Of a stretch of 64,000 nt of DNA, positions 21,127-32,960 are shown piece after piece (within the stretch, counting starts at the first letter, position 1; each line of letters begins with the position of its first letter). The notes below the pieces were generated by a model, which searched no databases, had not been told where the DNA came from, and saw only the letters and a list, made by a program, of their open reading frames with translations. Source of the stretch: Mesaphorura yosii (lineage: Eukaryota > Arthropoda > Collembola > Poduromorpha > Tullbergiidae); the NCBI GenBank assembly GCA_009869945.1, contig WIXG01000291.1, forward strand, positions 36,754 to 100,753, read 5' to 3'. The translations under genes and the position numbers were made by a program.

Positions 21127-22243
21127 CTTTCTTTGAAATAAATACAAATGTCTGACTGATTCCACTATCAAAGATACGACATAGGCACTTCACGAGGGAT
21201 GGATTAATTGTGATTGTGGTTTAATTTTGATTAACCGCAGAACACAGCAAGCAACTGCGACTAAAAACCTTCGTTTTTTGATTTCTTGGTAGTTCTGGTC
21301 TTCGGTGAGTTCAGTCAGGACATTTTTAATCACATACACGTAATTAATTAAATTTTACGCCCACTAAATTAATTCTCCAGCTATAGATTTTGTTTGTTTT
21401 TGCCGAAGTTAGGCATTTTGTGATTGCGATTTTCGCATATCGCATTTACGAACTGCGATTGCATACTGCAATTGTAATTCAATTGGTGATCGAAAACAAG
21501 TCAACGAACGGGCTGGCTGACGGCTGAGCTCCGACTCGGTCGGGCTCGAGGCTATTTGCTCGTGCAAAAAATAGCCGAGCAACCGAACGCGATACACGAT
21601 CGCGAACTGAATCGAAGCAGAGCAGAGAGCAGATTTTGCCCATTTCGCATCTCCACCCGTCGCATAGCGAAAAGAATTCACAACAGAAAATTACAAATTG
21701 CAGATTTCTGTGTTGTACGCATTGGGTTTTGGATTTCAACCCTTTTGGCAGCAGGCTATCAGGCATTTGGGGGATTTTGTTGCTGAGCCGTGCATTTCTT
21801 GCTAAAGTAAACAATGCAGGCAAACCAGGCGCTGACACAGCCAAGCAAAGCAGAGCAAATGAAAGGGAGTTTTTAAATGTTGACTGTAATTTATGCATTG
21901 TAAATTTAAATCACTTGATGAATTATTGACAGTTGGCCAACCAGGCAGACAGGCACGGTTGAGTCATAATAATTAAAGTACTTAATTGTGTTTAACTCGT
22001 TATTCTGTGTGGTGTCTAATTTAATCAGTGACAAGTGTCCCGAATTCGACAATCGACCGGCTGGTGGATGACATAATCAGTATTATTAAAGTACAAGTAA
22101 TTAATTACTCATCTACGAGACGAGCCTGTGCGTATTATTTTCTTATGATAACTCCGGCGGTATTTGGACGAATATTAAAACCGGTGGGTTTGAGTCTGAG
22201 GTTCTTAACAGTGCAGTGGCAATTGAACATTTGACTAAGAATC
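21127..22243. promoter_or_regulatory. divergent upstream region, transporter 3 and Lgl
   Basis: 1.1 kb between head-to-head genes. A minus-strand frame of 139 codons (21479-21898) has a hydrophobic start but no recognisable family or splice context. Probably promoter sequence for both flanking genes. Confidence 0.35.
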
Positions 22244-25200
22244 ATGCTGAAATTCATCCGTGGACACTCCGGCAGTGGGACGTCGATCCACCACGCCAAA
22301 AATGTTCAGGAGCGCCTGCGAAAGGAAAAACTCTTCACTTATTCACAGGTAATTGAACGAAAACGAAAATCTTATCAATTGCGTAGGTCTCGATTTCATA
22401 AATTATGACGTGTTTTTCCATTCTTAGATCAATACTTACGGCTTTCCCAACAAACCAAGCACGCTTGCATACGACGACACTCTCGATCTGCTGGCGGTTG
22501 GTTGCTCCGACGGATCCTTGTACTTATACGGCCAACCGGGTGTCCAGTTGACGGCCAGACATCCCTCTGATGGAGGCGGTCAGCTTCCAGGCGTGCAAAC
22601 GATTACCTTCTCGGCTAGCCGGTTGGAAATTATCACCGTCACACAACCAAATTCATTACATCTCTGGGAAATTAGTCAGTCGAAGTTACAACTTAAGAAG
22701 TCACTGCATTTGGCAACCAAGTAAGTTTGTCGTTTAGCATTGAACGTTGATCAATCCAGCTCGAGCAAAGCCCATCAATTAATTATTGTGTGTTGTGTGC
22801 GCTTTAATTAACTTTAACAGGCTGAAGAAGATCACATCGGTCGCAGTGCTTGACGAAGTGGCTTTTATTGGAACGGAAGGTGGAAATGTGTACCGACTCA
22901 ACATTAATTCGTTCGAACTCCTGGAGTCGGAGACGATTCGGGTGGACGTCATTCTCCAGAGGTAAGATACGCCTTTGGTTGGCATTGAATTAACTGAGCT
23001 TTCGCATTGTTCGTATCGTCTCGTTTCCATTTCCGCAGTGCTCCAGAATCTTGCAAAGTGAATCCAGGCTCTGTCGAAGTCCTGCACATGCAAGGCAAGC
23101 GCCTGTACGTCGGCTACCAGAAAGGCTTAGTAATCGAATGGGAGCAGGGCGTATCACCAAAGTTTCAGCTTACCGCTGGCCAGCTGGAGGATCTCACGCT
23201 GCGCAACAACGGAGCCCTGCTTGTCACCGCGCACGGGGACGGGTCGTACATGATCAGCGGGAAGGCGACAACGCCCTACGGCCCATACCCTTGCAAGCGG
23301 ATCAGTCGCATAAGGTCGCTGGACGACCTGATCGTCTTCTCCGGCGGGATGCCACGCAGCTGCGGTGACCACAACACCGTCTCCGTCATCCGCGACTCAA
23401 ACGCCGATCCCAAAAAGCAGGAGCACGTCACCTTCGATCTCGCATCGCGCGTCGTCGATTTCTGCATCGCGAAGAGCGCTCTGCTCATCCTCAGCGAAGA
23501 AGAGCTGCTTGCAATCGACTTGAAGGCGGATGGATGGCCGCTGTATAAGAATCCGTACCTCAACTGCATCCACCCAAGCGCCATCACGTGCGTGACGGTC
23601 GCAGCCACAGGGCAGACTGGGCAGGGAAAACTCTCCGCTGTGGAGCTGGACAACTTTTCCAAGTCGCAGTGGCCAATTCAAGGCGGTCACTGCGACAAAC
23701 TGGACAACATCAAGCCTGTCACTCTGCTCACGGGCCACGAAGATGGGTCGGTTCGTTTCTGGAGTGCAAACGGCGGCTATATGGAATTGGTTCGAATCTA
23801 CAGCACGTTTCCACTTTTTGACGGCCGCGATGGCGATCAGCGATTCGACAAGGACGGCAACTGTGACGATGACGAATGGCCACCGTTCAGAAAGGCGGGC
23901 TTCTACGACCCGTACACGGACGACCCGCGCCTGGCCGTGAAGAAACTTGTGTACAGCCCAGAAAGCGGTTTGCTCTTCATCGGAGGCACTGCGGGTCAAG
24001 TCGTAATATTCGACACGGCGGTGGCGGCTGCGGCGGCTCAGCAGCCGTCCTGCAAGGTTACCAAATGCAACCTCGTCTCGCACGAGTCGAATTTCGTATG
24101 GAAGGGCCACGAGCAACTGGACACCGCCGCAGCGGGAGACCTCCGAGCATCGTCGCTCCTCCAAATTCACCCACCCGCCTCAATCACCGCTCTCGTCGTA
24201 GAACCTGCCTGCAACGTCGTCGCCGTCGGCACGGCGCACGGTTTTCTGCTTTACGATTACAAGAAGAAAGCCATTTTGCTCAGCAAATCGACGCTTTCAC
24301 CAAACGACTACCTCGCGAGCGGAGACACGCCCATCTCACGCCGGAAATCAATCAAGAAATCGTTGCGTGAATCCTTCCGCAGACTCCGCAAAGGCCGATC
24401 ACCCACGCCAGGCCAAAACACGATCGTCGTGGCGAAATCGAACGAACGGGCGATCGAAGCCCGCTCACCGAACGACGAATCCTTCTCGTCGATGGTGCGC
24501 TGTCTGACCATCGCAAAAACCTTCGTCGTGAGCAGCCAAGCGACGCACTGGACGCTATGGGTCGGGCTGAATCGAGGGACGGTCCAAGTCTACATTCTTG
24601 GAGCGGGCGGTGGCGCTGTCGCTGAGCCGACCCTGGCGAAAGAAATCCATTTACGGCATGGGGCGCCGATTCTCGACATGATAATCATTGACAATATGAA
24701 CAGAGCCGTCGTGAAGGGTGGAGACGGCCCGCAAGGGCAGGGCGTTCCCCCGCAGCAGCACAAAGTCCTCATCTGCTCCGAAGAACAGCTGAAACTCTTC
24801 ACGCTTCCTAGCCTCCGACCTTACGGCAAGCTGAAGCTCACTGCGCTCGAGGGCTGTAAGCTCAGGCGAATCACCGTCGCGAAATTCAGTGAAGACCCGA
24901 AAGACAACTATTTGCTGTGCCTCACAAACACGGGCGACGTCTGTATCGTGAGTTTGCCGGATTTGAGAAGGTTCTTTACCGTTAATTGCTTGAAGAGGGA
25001 GGACATCAGGTATTTGACCTTACTTGTAATTTTAACGCTTTGCAAATTAATGTTTTAATTGTAATATTTTGTATTGCAGTGGAATAACTTCTTTCACGCC
25101 TACGCTCACTGCCGAAGCGATTTACATGAAAAGTTCCAGCGAACTGCAGCGAGTTTCCTTCTCCCAAAGCTGCCTCCGACCGCCTTCCGGCGCCCTGAGC

Positions 25201-25922
25201 GCGGATCAAATCAATGAGAACGACAAGGCGAACCCTGCACTGATAACCAGCATCCATGACGAGTCAACGGATGACATCACGCTGGATTCGATTCGGGACA
25301 TGACACAAAATATGTAAGCGAAAGCGAAAGCATTTTCTGATTCTTGCCGGGTAGGGTAATTTTTAACTCCACTCAAATTCTGTGTCTGCGTCTGCCCTGC
25401 CGTTCTTTAGAAGCATTTCGGTTTCGGAGGCTCACACGACGACGACGACGCCAAGCGCCATTTCACCTATTTCCCTTACGAGCAACATTAACGCTCGACT
25501 TACGAGAAATGGGAATGGAATTTCGGCGGCAGAGGCCACGTCACCAACAACAAATAGTGTGTCTGCAAACGGTTACGAGGAACGAGGTCAGTTATTTGGA
25601 TTACATAATCTAACTTTGCCTAGAACCACAGTCATTGATGAATCAATAAATTTTAAATACAGGAGTTGACACACCCACGGCCGCTACGACCACAACTGCC
25701 TCTCCAACGCCAAGTTCGCCAATGCCCTCCACCAGCGCGGCGGCTGCCGCAACTGCAACCATCACCAGCACGATCGTGACCTCAAATGGCAATACCAACA
25801 ACAATTCCAATCCCACATCTGCGCCCACTTCGGAGTCCACAGTCGAAGGTCAAGCCCAAGCGCCCGTCTCCGCCCTGCTGGAAGTCGAGCGAACCCGAAT
25901 CGTCCTGGACTCGGAGGTCTGA
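22244..25922 (+). CDS. l(2)gl: Lethal giant larvae (Lgl) polarity protein
   Basis: Seven exons: 22244-22348, 22428-22720, 22821-22961, 23039-25009, 25080-25313, 25411-25586 and 25663-25922. All borders are GT-AG and in frame, giving about 1059 residues. The start MLKFIRGH followed by GFPNKPSTLAYDDTLDLLAVGCSDGSLYLYG is typical of Lgl proteins. WD40-type repeats make up most of the protein (for example LLTGHEDGSVRFWS). At about 613-635 lies the basic hinge SRRKSIKKSLRESFRRLRKG, with serines in the spacing phosphorylated by aPKC, which releases Lgl from the cortex. Lgl is a cytosolic, cortex-bound scaffold that sets basolateral polarity with Scribble and Dlg. The last about 140 residues are Ser/Thr/Ala-rich and low complexity. 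Tomosyn is excluded by the basic hinge and the lack of a terminal R-SNARE. Confidence 0.93.
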
Positions 25923-27055
25923 CGTCGGCTTTCCACGCTCCGACGATCGGCATCCACTCTCCGGCGATCGTTTTCTGTACGCATACGAGACACGGGCCTC
26001 CGAGCACGGGAGCGGGCCAGGAGGTCGCTGCCTCTCGCCCGGGCGCAGCTGAGCCACCTTCGGCGCTCGTGGTCGACACAGACACCGTTGGGGCGGTTCA
26101 ACAATCTTGTCTTCAACCTATAATCAATTTGGCGTTTGCATTTGCATTGTTTGGGATGCGGGTCGATAAGGTAGAAGAAAGTATAATTCATCGGCAATTC
26201 AACCAGCAGCACTTAATTAATTTAGCTCATTAATTTCCACAGTCTGTCAAAAGCTATGGCTAAGGCTTAGGGTAAGGTCAAGAGGGGTGTCAGTGTCTTG
26301 TCTAGATTAGAATTTCTTACTTACCTTAATTACCACTACCAGTGTTACAAGTTAATAAACTTTGTGTACGTTTTTACTGTATTTCTAAGCTCTTAAGTCA
26401 TTTTTTGGCGGCCGGGCCGAATTCGGTCGAGGTTAAGTAAACTGACGATTGGTTGACTAATTCAGGACGTGGACAGTTAATTACTTGAAGCATTGAATTG
26501 GCTCATTAACCAGCGAATTCATGGCTCGTTTCCCGATTTTCGGTCTTTCGGGGTGAAATGAGGCCGATTTTCGCATGAAAGGCTGGCCAGAGCAAACGGA
26601 ACGCACTTCTGCATTGCACACGATTCATTTTCAATATGCATGTAAAGCAGGCTCGAGTCGAAGCTCCAAACTTCAAAAGCTCTCGTAAAGCCAAGCACTG
26701 CAATTCTGCCAGCAAAAGACAAGCTGAGGCTGTGTGGCAATGCCCGAAAGAATCCCCGTCCAGCAATTGACAAAAGTCTAGACAGACAGACGACGAAGAC
26801 GGGTAGAGAGAAGGCAGCAGCCAGATCAAGTATTTATTTACGAAATTAACTATTAATTGTTGCGTATAGCGTGTGTTTTAATTTTAGCTGAAGAATTTAG
26901 GAATATAATTAGAATTAATAACTGGAGCCGCCGGAACCAGAAGAAAGAATTTAATCCTAAGTTCAGTCCACTCAGGAAGAATTTCTGCCACTGCCACGCC
27001 ACGCACGCCAAAGAAAAGACAACGCAGTGTAGCCGCCGTTGTAGCGTGGTAGAAG
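25923..27055. promoter_or_regulatory. Lgl 3' flank and transportin 5' flank
   Basis: AATAAA at 26354-26359 is a likely Lgl poly(A) signal (3' untranslated region about 450 bp). The remainder up to the transportin ATG should contain its promoter and 5' untranslated region. No other gene recognised. Confidence 0.4.
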
Positions 27056-30000
27056 ATGACCTGGAGCCCCCATGAAGAAGGACTCTCGCAAATCCTTCAG
27101 CTTCTTAAAGAGTCCCAGTCCCCCGACAACTCACTCCAGCGCCTCGTGCAGCAGAAGCTCGAGGAGCTATCCAAGTATCCTGACTTTAACAATTATCTGA
27201 TTTATGTACTGACTAAATTAGACACAAATGGAAAGGCAGCGTGGCCCAGCCTGGAGTTGGTGCAAGAGACGAGTAAGTTCGACCCTGCCTGCAATGCCCC
27301 TATTAACTTCAGAAAACATTGCCTTGTATTAATTGAAAATTGATGGTATGTATTTCAGCTGAAGCCACACGGTCACTTGCTGGCTTGATACTTAAGAACA
27401 ATCTGAAGATGCACTACGACGCTCTTCCTCCTGCTACCCAGCAACTGATCAAGTCCGAGTGTCTGGCGGCGGTGGGCGACCCGTCCTCCCTCATTCGAGC
27501 TACCGTGGGCATTATTATCACGACGATCCAGGCCCAGATCAAGATTTCGGCCTGGCCTGAACTCATTCCTACACTTTGCCATCTGATTGAGTCCCAAGAC
27601 TACGCGACCTGTGAGGTGGGTGCTCCTGTTTGATATTTGATTAGTAAATGGTTAATCAGTAGCGGCGCACTAATTTTATCATGTTTTGCACGCAGGGAGC
27701 GTTCGGCGCATTGCAGAAGATTTGCGAAGACTCAGCCGACACTTTAGACTCTGAGGAATACGCCGAGACTCTCAATGTGATGATTCCAAAGTTTCTAAAT
27801 TATTTTCAACACACAAGTCCCCGGATCAGGAGTCATGCGATCGCCTGCCTCAACCAGTTTATCATCAACAAGTCTGCCGTACTCATGAGTCATATCGAAG
27901 TATTTGTTCAGGTAATTAAAACAAAATTAACCAACAATTAAAGGAAACCGGTGGCTGATTTTATTTTCCTTTTCCTTATTACAGTCCTTATTTCACCTCG
28001 CGTCCGACGAAGACGCCGACGTCAAGAAGAACATTTGCCGGGCACTTGTCATGCTGCTGGACGTCCGTCTCGATCGCCTGTTCCCTCACCTTCCAAACAT
28101 CATCGAGTACATGCTCGTGAGGACGCAGGACACCGACGAGTCGGTGGCGCTCGAGGCGTGCGAGTTCTGGCTGACGTTGGCCGAGACGCCGGTGTGTGCC
28201 GAGGTGCTGGGCCCCTACTTAGCGCGCATCGTGCCCGTCCTCGTGAAGGGAATGCGCTACTCTGAGATTGACATCATCCTGCTGAAGGGCGACGTCATGG
28301 ACGAAGACGACGAAATGGTGCCAGATCGCGATGAAGATATCCGACCTCGGTTCCACAAGGGAGTGACTGCTGGCGGTGGGCACACGCGAAGAGCGAGCGG
28401 AGGGGATGAAGACGACGAGGAGGACGCGGAAGATGCTGAGGGGCTAAGCGATTGGAATTTAAGTAAGCCGAAGTCGATATTCTCTCAAGGCGTTCAAAAT
28501 ATTCCACTCGGAGCACCTATTAATTTCCTGTTCAATGTTTTTCGTAGGAAAATGTTCTGCTGCCGCCCTCGACGTTCTTGCCAACGTATTCCGGGACGAA
28601 CTGCTTCCAACTTTACTGCCTATCCTCAAGGAGACGTTGTTCCACGCCGACTGGGAGATCAAAGAGTCTGCGATTCTCGCCTTGGGTGCCATTGCAGAAG
28701 GCTGCATGAGCGGAATGACTGCCCACCTCTCGGAGCTGGTTCCGTACTTGATTCAGAGTCTGAGCGACAAGAAGGGGCTCGTGCGGTCAATCACTTGCTG
28801 GACATTGTCACGGTATTCGCATTGGGTAGTCGGGACCGGACAACATGAGCTGTATCTGAAGCCACTCATGACTGAGCTCCTCAAGCGGATACTCGACACG
28901 AACAAACGCGTCCAGGAGGCGGCCTGCTCTGCATTCGCGACCCTCGAGGAGGAAGCGTGCACCGAACTCGTCCCGTACTTGAAATTCATTCTGGAGACGC
29001 TCGTCTTTGCATTCGGCAAGTATCAGGCGAAGAATCTGCTGATCCTCTACGACGCGATTGGCACGCTCGCGGACTCCGTCGGTGCGCACCTCAACCAGCC
29101 GGAGTACATCGAGCTCCTGATGCCGCCTCTCATCGCCAAGTGGAACTCCCTGAAGGACGAGGACAAGGACCTCTTCCCGCTCCTCGAGTGTCTCTCATCC
29201 ATCGCCACGGCGCTGCAGTCCGGCTTCCTGCCCTACGCCGAGCCCGTCTTTCGACGCTGCGTCTCGCTCATCGAACAGACGCTCAACCAGCAAGTCGCGA
29301 ACCTCTCGGCGCCCGAGCAGTTTGACTCGCCAGACAAGGACTTTATGATTGTCGCCCTCGACCTACTGTCGGGGCTCGCCGAAGGCCTCAACGGCCACAT
29401 TGAGGGACTGATTGCCAACTCGAACGTGCTCCAGCTCCTTTACCAGTGCATGCAGGATCCGATGGCTGAAGTGAGACAGAGCTCCTTCGCTCTCCTTGGC
29501 GACTTGACGAAGGCGTGCTTTCAACACGTGCAGCCGTACGTCGCGGATTTTCTGCCCATTCTGAGCTCCAACTTGAATCCGGAGCTGATTAGCGTGTGCA
29601 ACAACGCGACGTGGGCGATTGGGGAGATTGCGGTCAAAATGGGTGGGTTTTTGACAGCCATGGTTCAGGAATTTTCGAATTTTGTTACATTGACTAATTT
29701 TGCCTTTTACGTTCAGGCACTCCGCTCCGGCAGTACACGCCGCACATCCTCAACCAGCTCATCACCATAATCAACTACCCCTCCACGCCAAAGACGCTGC
29801 TGGAGAACACGGCCATCACCATCGGCCGCATTGGACTCATCACGCCCGACCTCGTCGCGCCGTCGCTCCCGCAATTCGTGCGCAAGTGGTGCTGCTCACT
29901 TCGCAACATTCGGGATAACGAGGAGAAGGACTCGGCCTTCCGTGGCTTGTGCGTCATGATTCAGCACAACCCCACCGGGCTCCTCAGTGACTTTATCTTC

Positions 30001-30242
30001 TTCTGTGACGCCGTTGCGAGCTGGAGCAACCCGAAGGAGGACTTGAAAGAAATGTTTGCAAAGGTAAACTATCTTCGGCCTCTTCGTTTTGGGTGGTTTC
30101 CCGTTTTAGAGTGTATTTTTCTGTGTTTTAGATTCTACATGGTTACAAGCAACAGTTTGAGGAGTCTGGCGTTTGGCGACAGATCATCGAGTCGTTCCCA
30201 GTGCAGCTGTCGGAGCGCCTGACGACTCTCTACGGACTTTAA
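27056..30242 (+). CDS. Tnpo1: transportin-1 (karyopherin beta-2)
   Basis: Seven exons: 27056-27272, 27359-27615, 27696-27911, 27985-28462, 28548-29642, 29717-30063 and 30132-30242. This gives about 906 residues, close to the usual 890-900. The N-terminus ([34 protein letters not shown]) and C-terminus ([27 protein letters not shown]) are transportin-1 hallmarks, and HEAT-like helices fill the length. The acidic H8 loop, which ejects cargo when RanGTP binds, is at about 335-380 ([18 protein letters not shown], then [18 protein letters not shown]). [14 protein letters not shown] and [12 protein letters not shown] are conserved cargo-site repeats. It imports PY-NLS proteins such as hnRNPs through nuclear pores. 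ATG choice follows the MxWxPxExGL start of the family. Confidence 0.96.
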
Positions 30243-31210
30243 CCTTCATACATCGGCATGTTCGACGACCGAGCGTAGCAGAAAACCTACACGTAGTAAT
30301 TAAGTAATTCAACTCAAGCCGTGGCTGGCTTTTGTATTTCCCGCGCCGAGCCAATTTTTCAGTGATAACGTAAGAACTAGCCGCCAGGCAGGCAGGCAGG
30401 CTGTGGCTGTAATTTTATTTGTAATTTGTAGGTAGTTTTCCGTTCTACGAACGCACTGGCACCATAAATTAAGGCTAAACCCGAAAGAAGTAGGCGTAGC
30501 TTGGCATTGGCGTGTCCTTTTTGCTATGCTACCGCTGCGCTGGCTGAGCTGAGCTGACCTTTGACCTTGACCTGATTAATTTACTTTACTATTACGATTT
30601 TGTAAGCGCAGGGACAATTTTCGACATAACGTTAGCTGGTGATAACGTATAACGTGTCAGTGAACTGATACTGCAGATTTTGTACTGATAACGATAACGT
30701 TTAACGTACGTCGCATTAAGAAATATTTTCTATACCTTATAACGTTAACGTGTAACGTGAAAGACTTTATCGTCGTGTCCGTGTCGTCGTTGTACAAGAA
30801 AGAATCCTAAAAATCCTAATTTACTGATAAGAAGTTGTGACATAAGTGATAAAAAGGTATTATTATCATGCTGGAGGGTTTAAATGATAAAGTAGCCAGC
30901 TTCAAATAACGCTGGTTTATCATTCAAGGCATGGCGACAGGATTCATTTTAAGAATTCATTCGCGAACGCGTTTTGTGATATAACCTATAACGTATAACG
31001 TCTGATTGCATTTTCCATTGCGAAGCAGAGCAGTAGTAGTTCATTTAATCATTTGTGTACTTGCATATTTAAAATATTTATCTACCAAATAACGTATAAC
31101 GTGCGTCATAACTTTATTACACAAAATTATAGCTATTTATTAACTGTTATCTTCATGATTGGCGAATAAAGGCAGAATTTAAAAGAATTTGTGTTATTTG
31201 TGCTTTTTTT
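30243..31210 (+). repeat. 3' flank of transportin with TAACGT repeats
   Basis: This region lies between two convergent genes. The first plus-strand AATAAA after the transportin stop is at 31165-31170, so most of it may be transportin 3' untranslated sequence. It contains about 13 copies of TAACGT, mostly as ATAACGT and often in pairs (near 30366, 30628, 30642-30654, 30692-30705, 30739-30756, 30988-31000, 31090-31101). A short GGCA run lies at about 30385-30403. Confidence 0.6.
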
Positions 31211-32960
31211 TTATTTGAAAAGAGCGTTGATCTCGTCGAGGCTCTTTCCTTTCGTCTCGGGCACGACGACCACCGCGAAAATTGCGCCCGCGAGGCTGCA
31301 GACTGCAAACAGCCAATAGCAACCGGCCGCCGTCATGGTCATGCGCAAATCGTCGAACGTCCGCGTGACCAGAAAGGCGAGCCCCCAGCAGAAAGAGTTG
31401 GCGATCCCTCCAGCTAGTCCTTTGATGTGTGGCGGGCTGAGCTCTCCAAGGAGGACCCACGGAAGGGGGCCGAGTCCGAGTCCGTATGTGATCATGAAGA
31501 CGATGAGGGACGTGAGCGGGAGCCAGCTGAGCCCCTCCACCTCCCCGTCTCCCTCTTTCAAATAAAAGAAGGTGCCCAGCGCCGTCAGGCTGAGCCCCAT
31601 GCCCACCTCGGCAAAGATGAGAAGCGGCTTCCGCCCGAGCCTGTCGACGAGGAAGACGGTCACCACCGTCACGACCACCTGCACGACTCCGATGAGGATC
31701 GCCGACACGTTCGGGTCCATGTCCGAGCCCGCCGACTCGAAGATGCCGACGCTGTAGAAGAGCACGGCGTTAATGCCGCCAAGCTGCTGGAAAAACATGA
31801 GGGCCATGCAGATACCGACTGGCTTCAGGACGGAGGGGATGCAAAGGTCGGTCCACGACGCCTCTGACGCGCGTGCGCTGTCTGCCAGACTGATTTTGAT
31901 CAGCTTCAGCTCCGGTTCGACGGTCCTCTGCGGCGCGCCACGGAGCCAGGCGAGGGCTTTGTGTGCGTCATGCTCCTTGCCCCGCTCCAGAAGCGAGCGA
32001 GGCGATTCGGGCATGAGAAGAATGGAGCAGCCGAGCAGCGGGACGACCGCGCAGACGATGGAGAGCCAGAGCCAGGAGACCAGAGCGCCAAGGACGTACC
32101 TGCAAATGGCAAACGACGATAAACGAGAAATCTTTGGTTAAAAGCCAAATGCATGCTAGGGCAAAGGAGACTGGACGTGGGCGAAGCGGGACTTACGAAA
32201 AGAGGATCCCAAAAACGATGGCCAGCGTGAGACAGGCTGACAGCGTGCCCCGCACGCGGTCCTGGACAATTTCTCCGATGTACACGGGCACAATGAGGGT
32301 CATCGACCCGCCCGCGAACCCCGTCAGGATCCGCCCGACCAGCATCAGCCCCACGCCGCCACTCTGCGCCGCGGCGATGAAGATCCAGCCAACCAGGGCA
32401 GGGAGCTGGAGAACTAGAATCGTGTACTTTCGGCCGAGACGACCCATCGCGACCCCGACGAAGAGCCCTGACGTCATGGCCCCCAACTACAAACAGACAA
32501 AAGCGAAAGGGACGAGTCATGATTTCGTTTGACCCTGGGCAATGGTGATTGACCCTTGACCTTTAACGTTGGCGTGGCTGGACTGACTTACGTTCACAAG
32601 CGAGCCGACCCATGACTCGTCCGACTTCGTCAGCAGCGACCCTCCGAGACCTCCGCCCACTTTGATGCTTGGCAGCGCCGGAGCGCTCCACCCGATGACG
32701 GTGCCCAGGCCGAAGGCTCCGATGCAGGCGATGCACGTCGCGAGGATCTGCGGCTTGAGACTGCCACGGCTATCACCGGCTACTGGCCAATCGTCTACGA
32801 GATCCGAGGTGGACAATGAATTTTCAAAGTCCGGCGGTAGTGGCGGAGTTTCAGCCCGCCCGGGTTTCGGTCTGGCGCTGATTATGTGCGGCATTCTGAG
32901 CAGTGGCGTGCAGGAATTTGGAATTCTACGACGTATAGCCACAAAGTTTCGATACAGCAC
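31211..32960 (-). CDS. Tret1-like sugar transporter 4
   Basis: Exons 32960-32592, 32486-32197 and 32099-31211 (minus) give 515 residues from the first ATG, or 493 from an ATG at 32894. Signatures: IGWSAPALPSI, DESWVGSLVN, GRLGRKYT, PVYIGEI, MPESPRSLLERGK, QQLGGINAVLFY, DRLGRKPLL, LGPLPWVLLGEL, PETKGKSLDEI. All are intact, so it is probably a working sugar porter. The intron after GILF (phase 2) is shared with transporters 2 and 3. The leader intron of the others is missing, and a phase-0 intron after SLVN is unique to this copy. The final AAA codon, the TAA stop and the next base make AAATAAA. It converges with transportin. Confidence 0.92.

Noticed and set aside
21479-21898. 139-codon minus-strand frame with a hydrophobic start
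   Set aside because: No recognisable family or splice context, and it sits in the divergent promoter region between two real genes.
22244-25922. Tomosyn instead of Lgl
   Set aside because: The basic aPKC-site hinge is Lgl-specific and there is no C-terminal R-SNARE motif.
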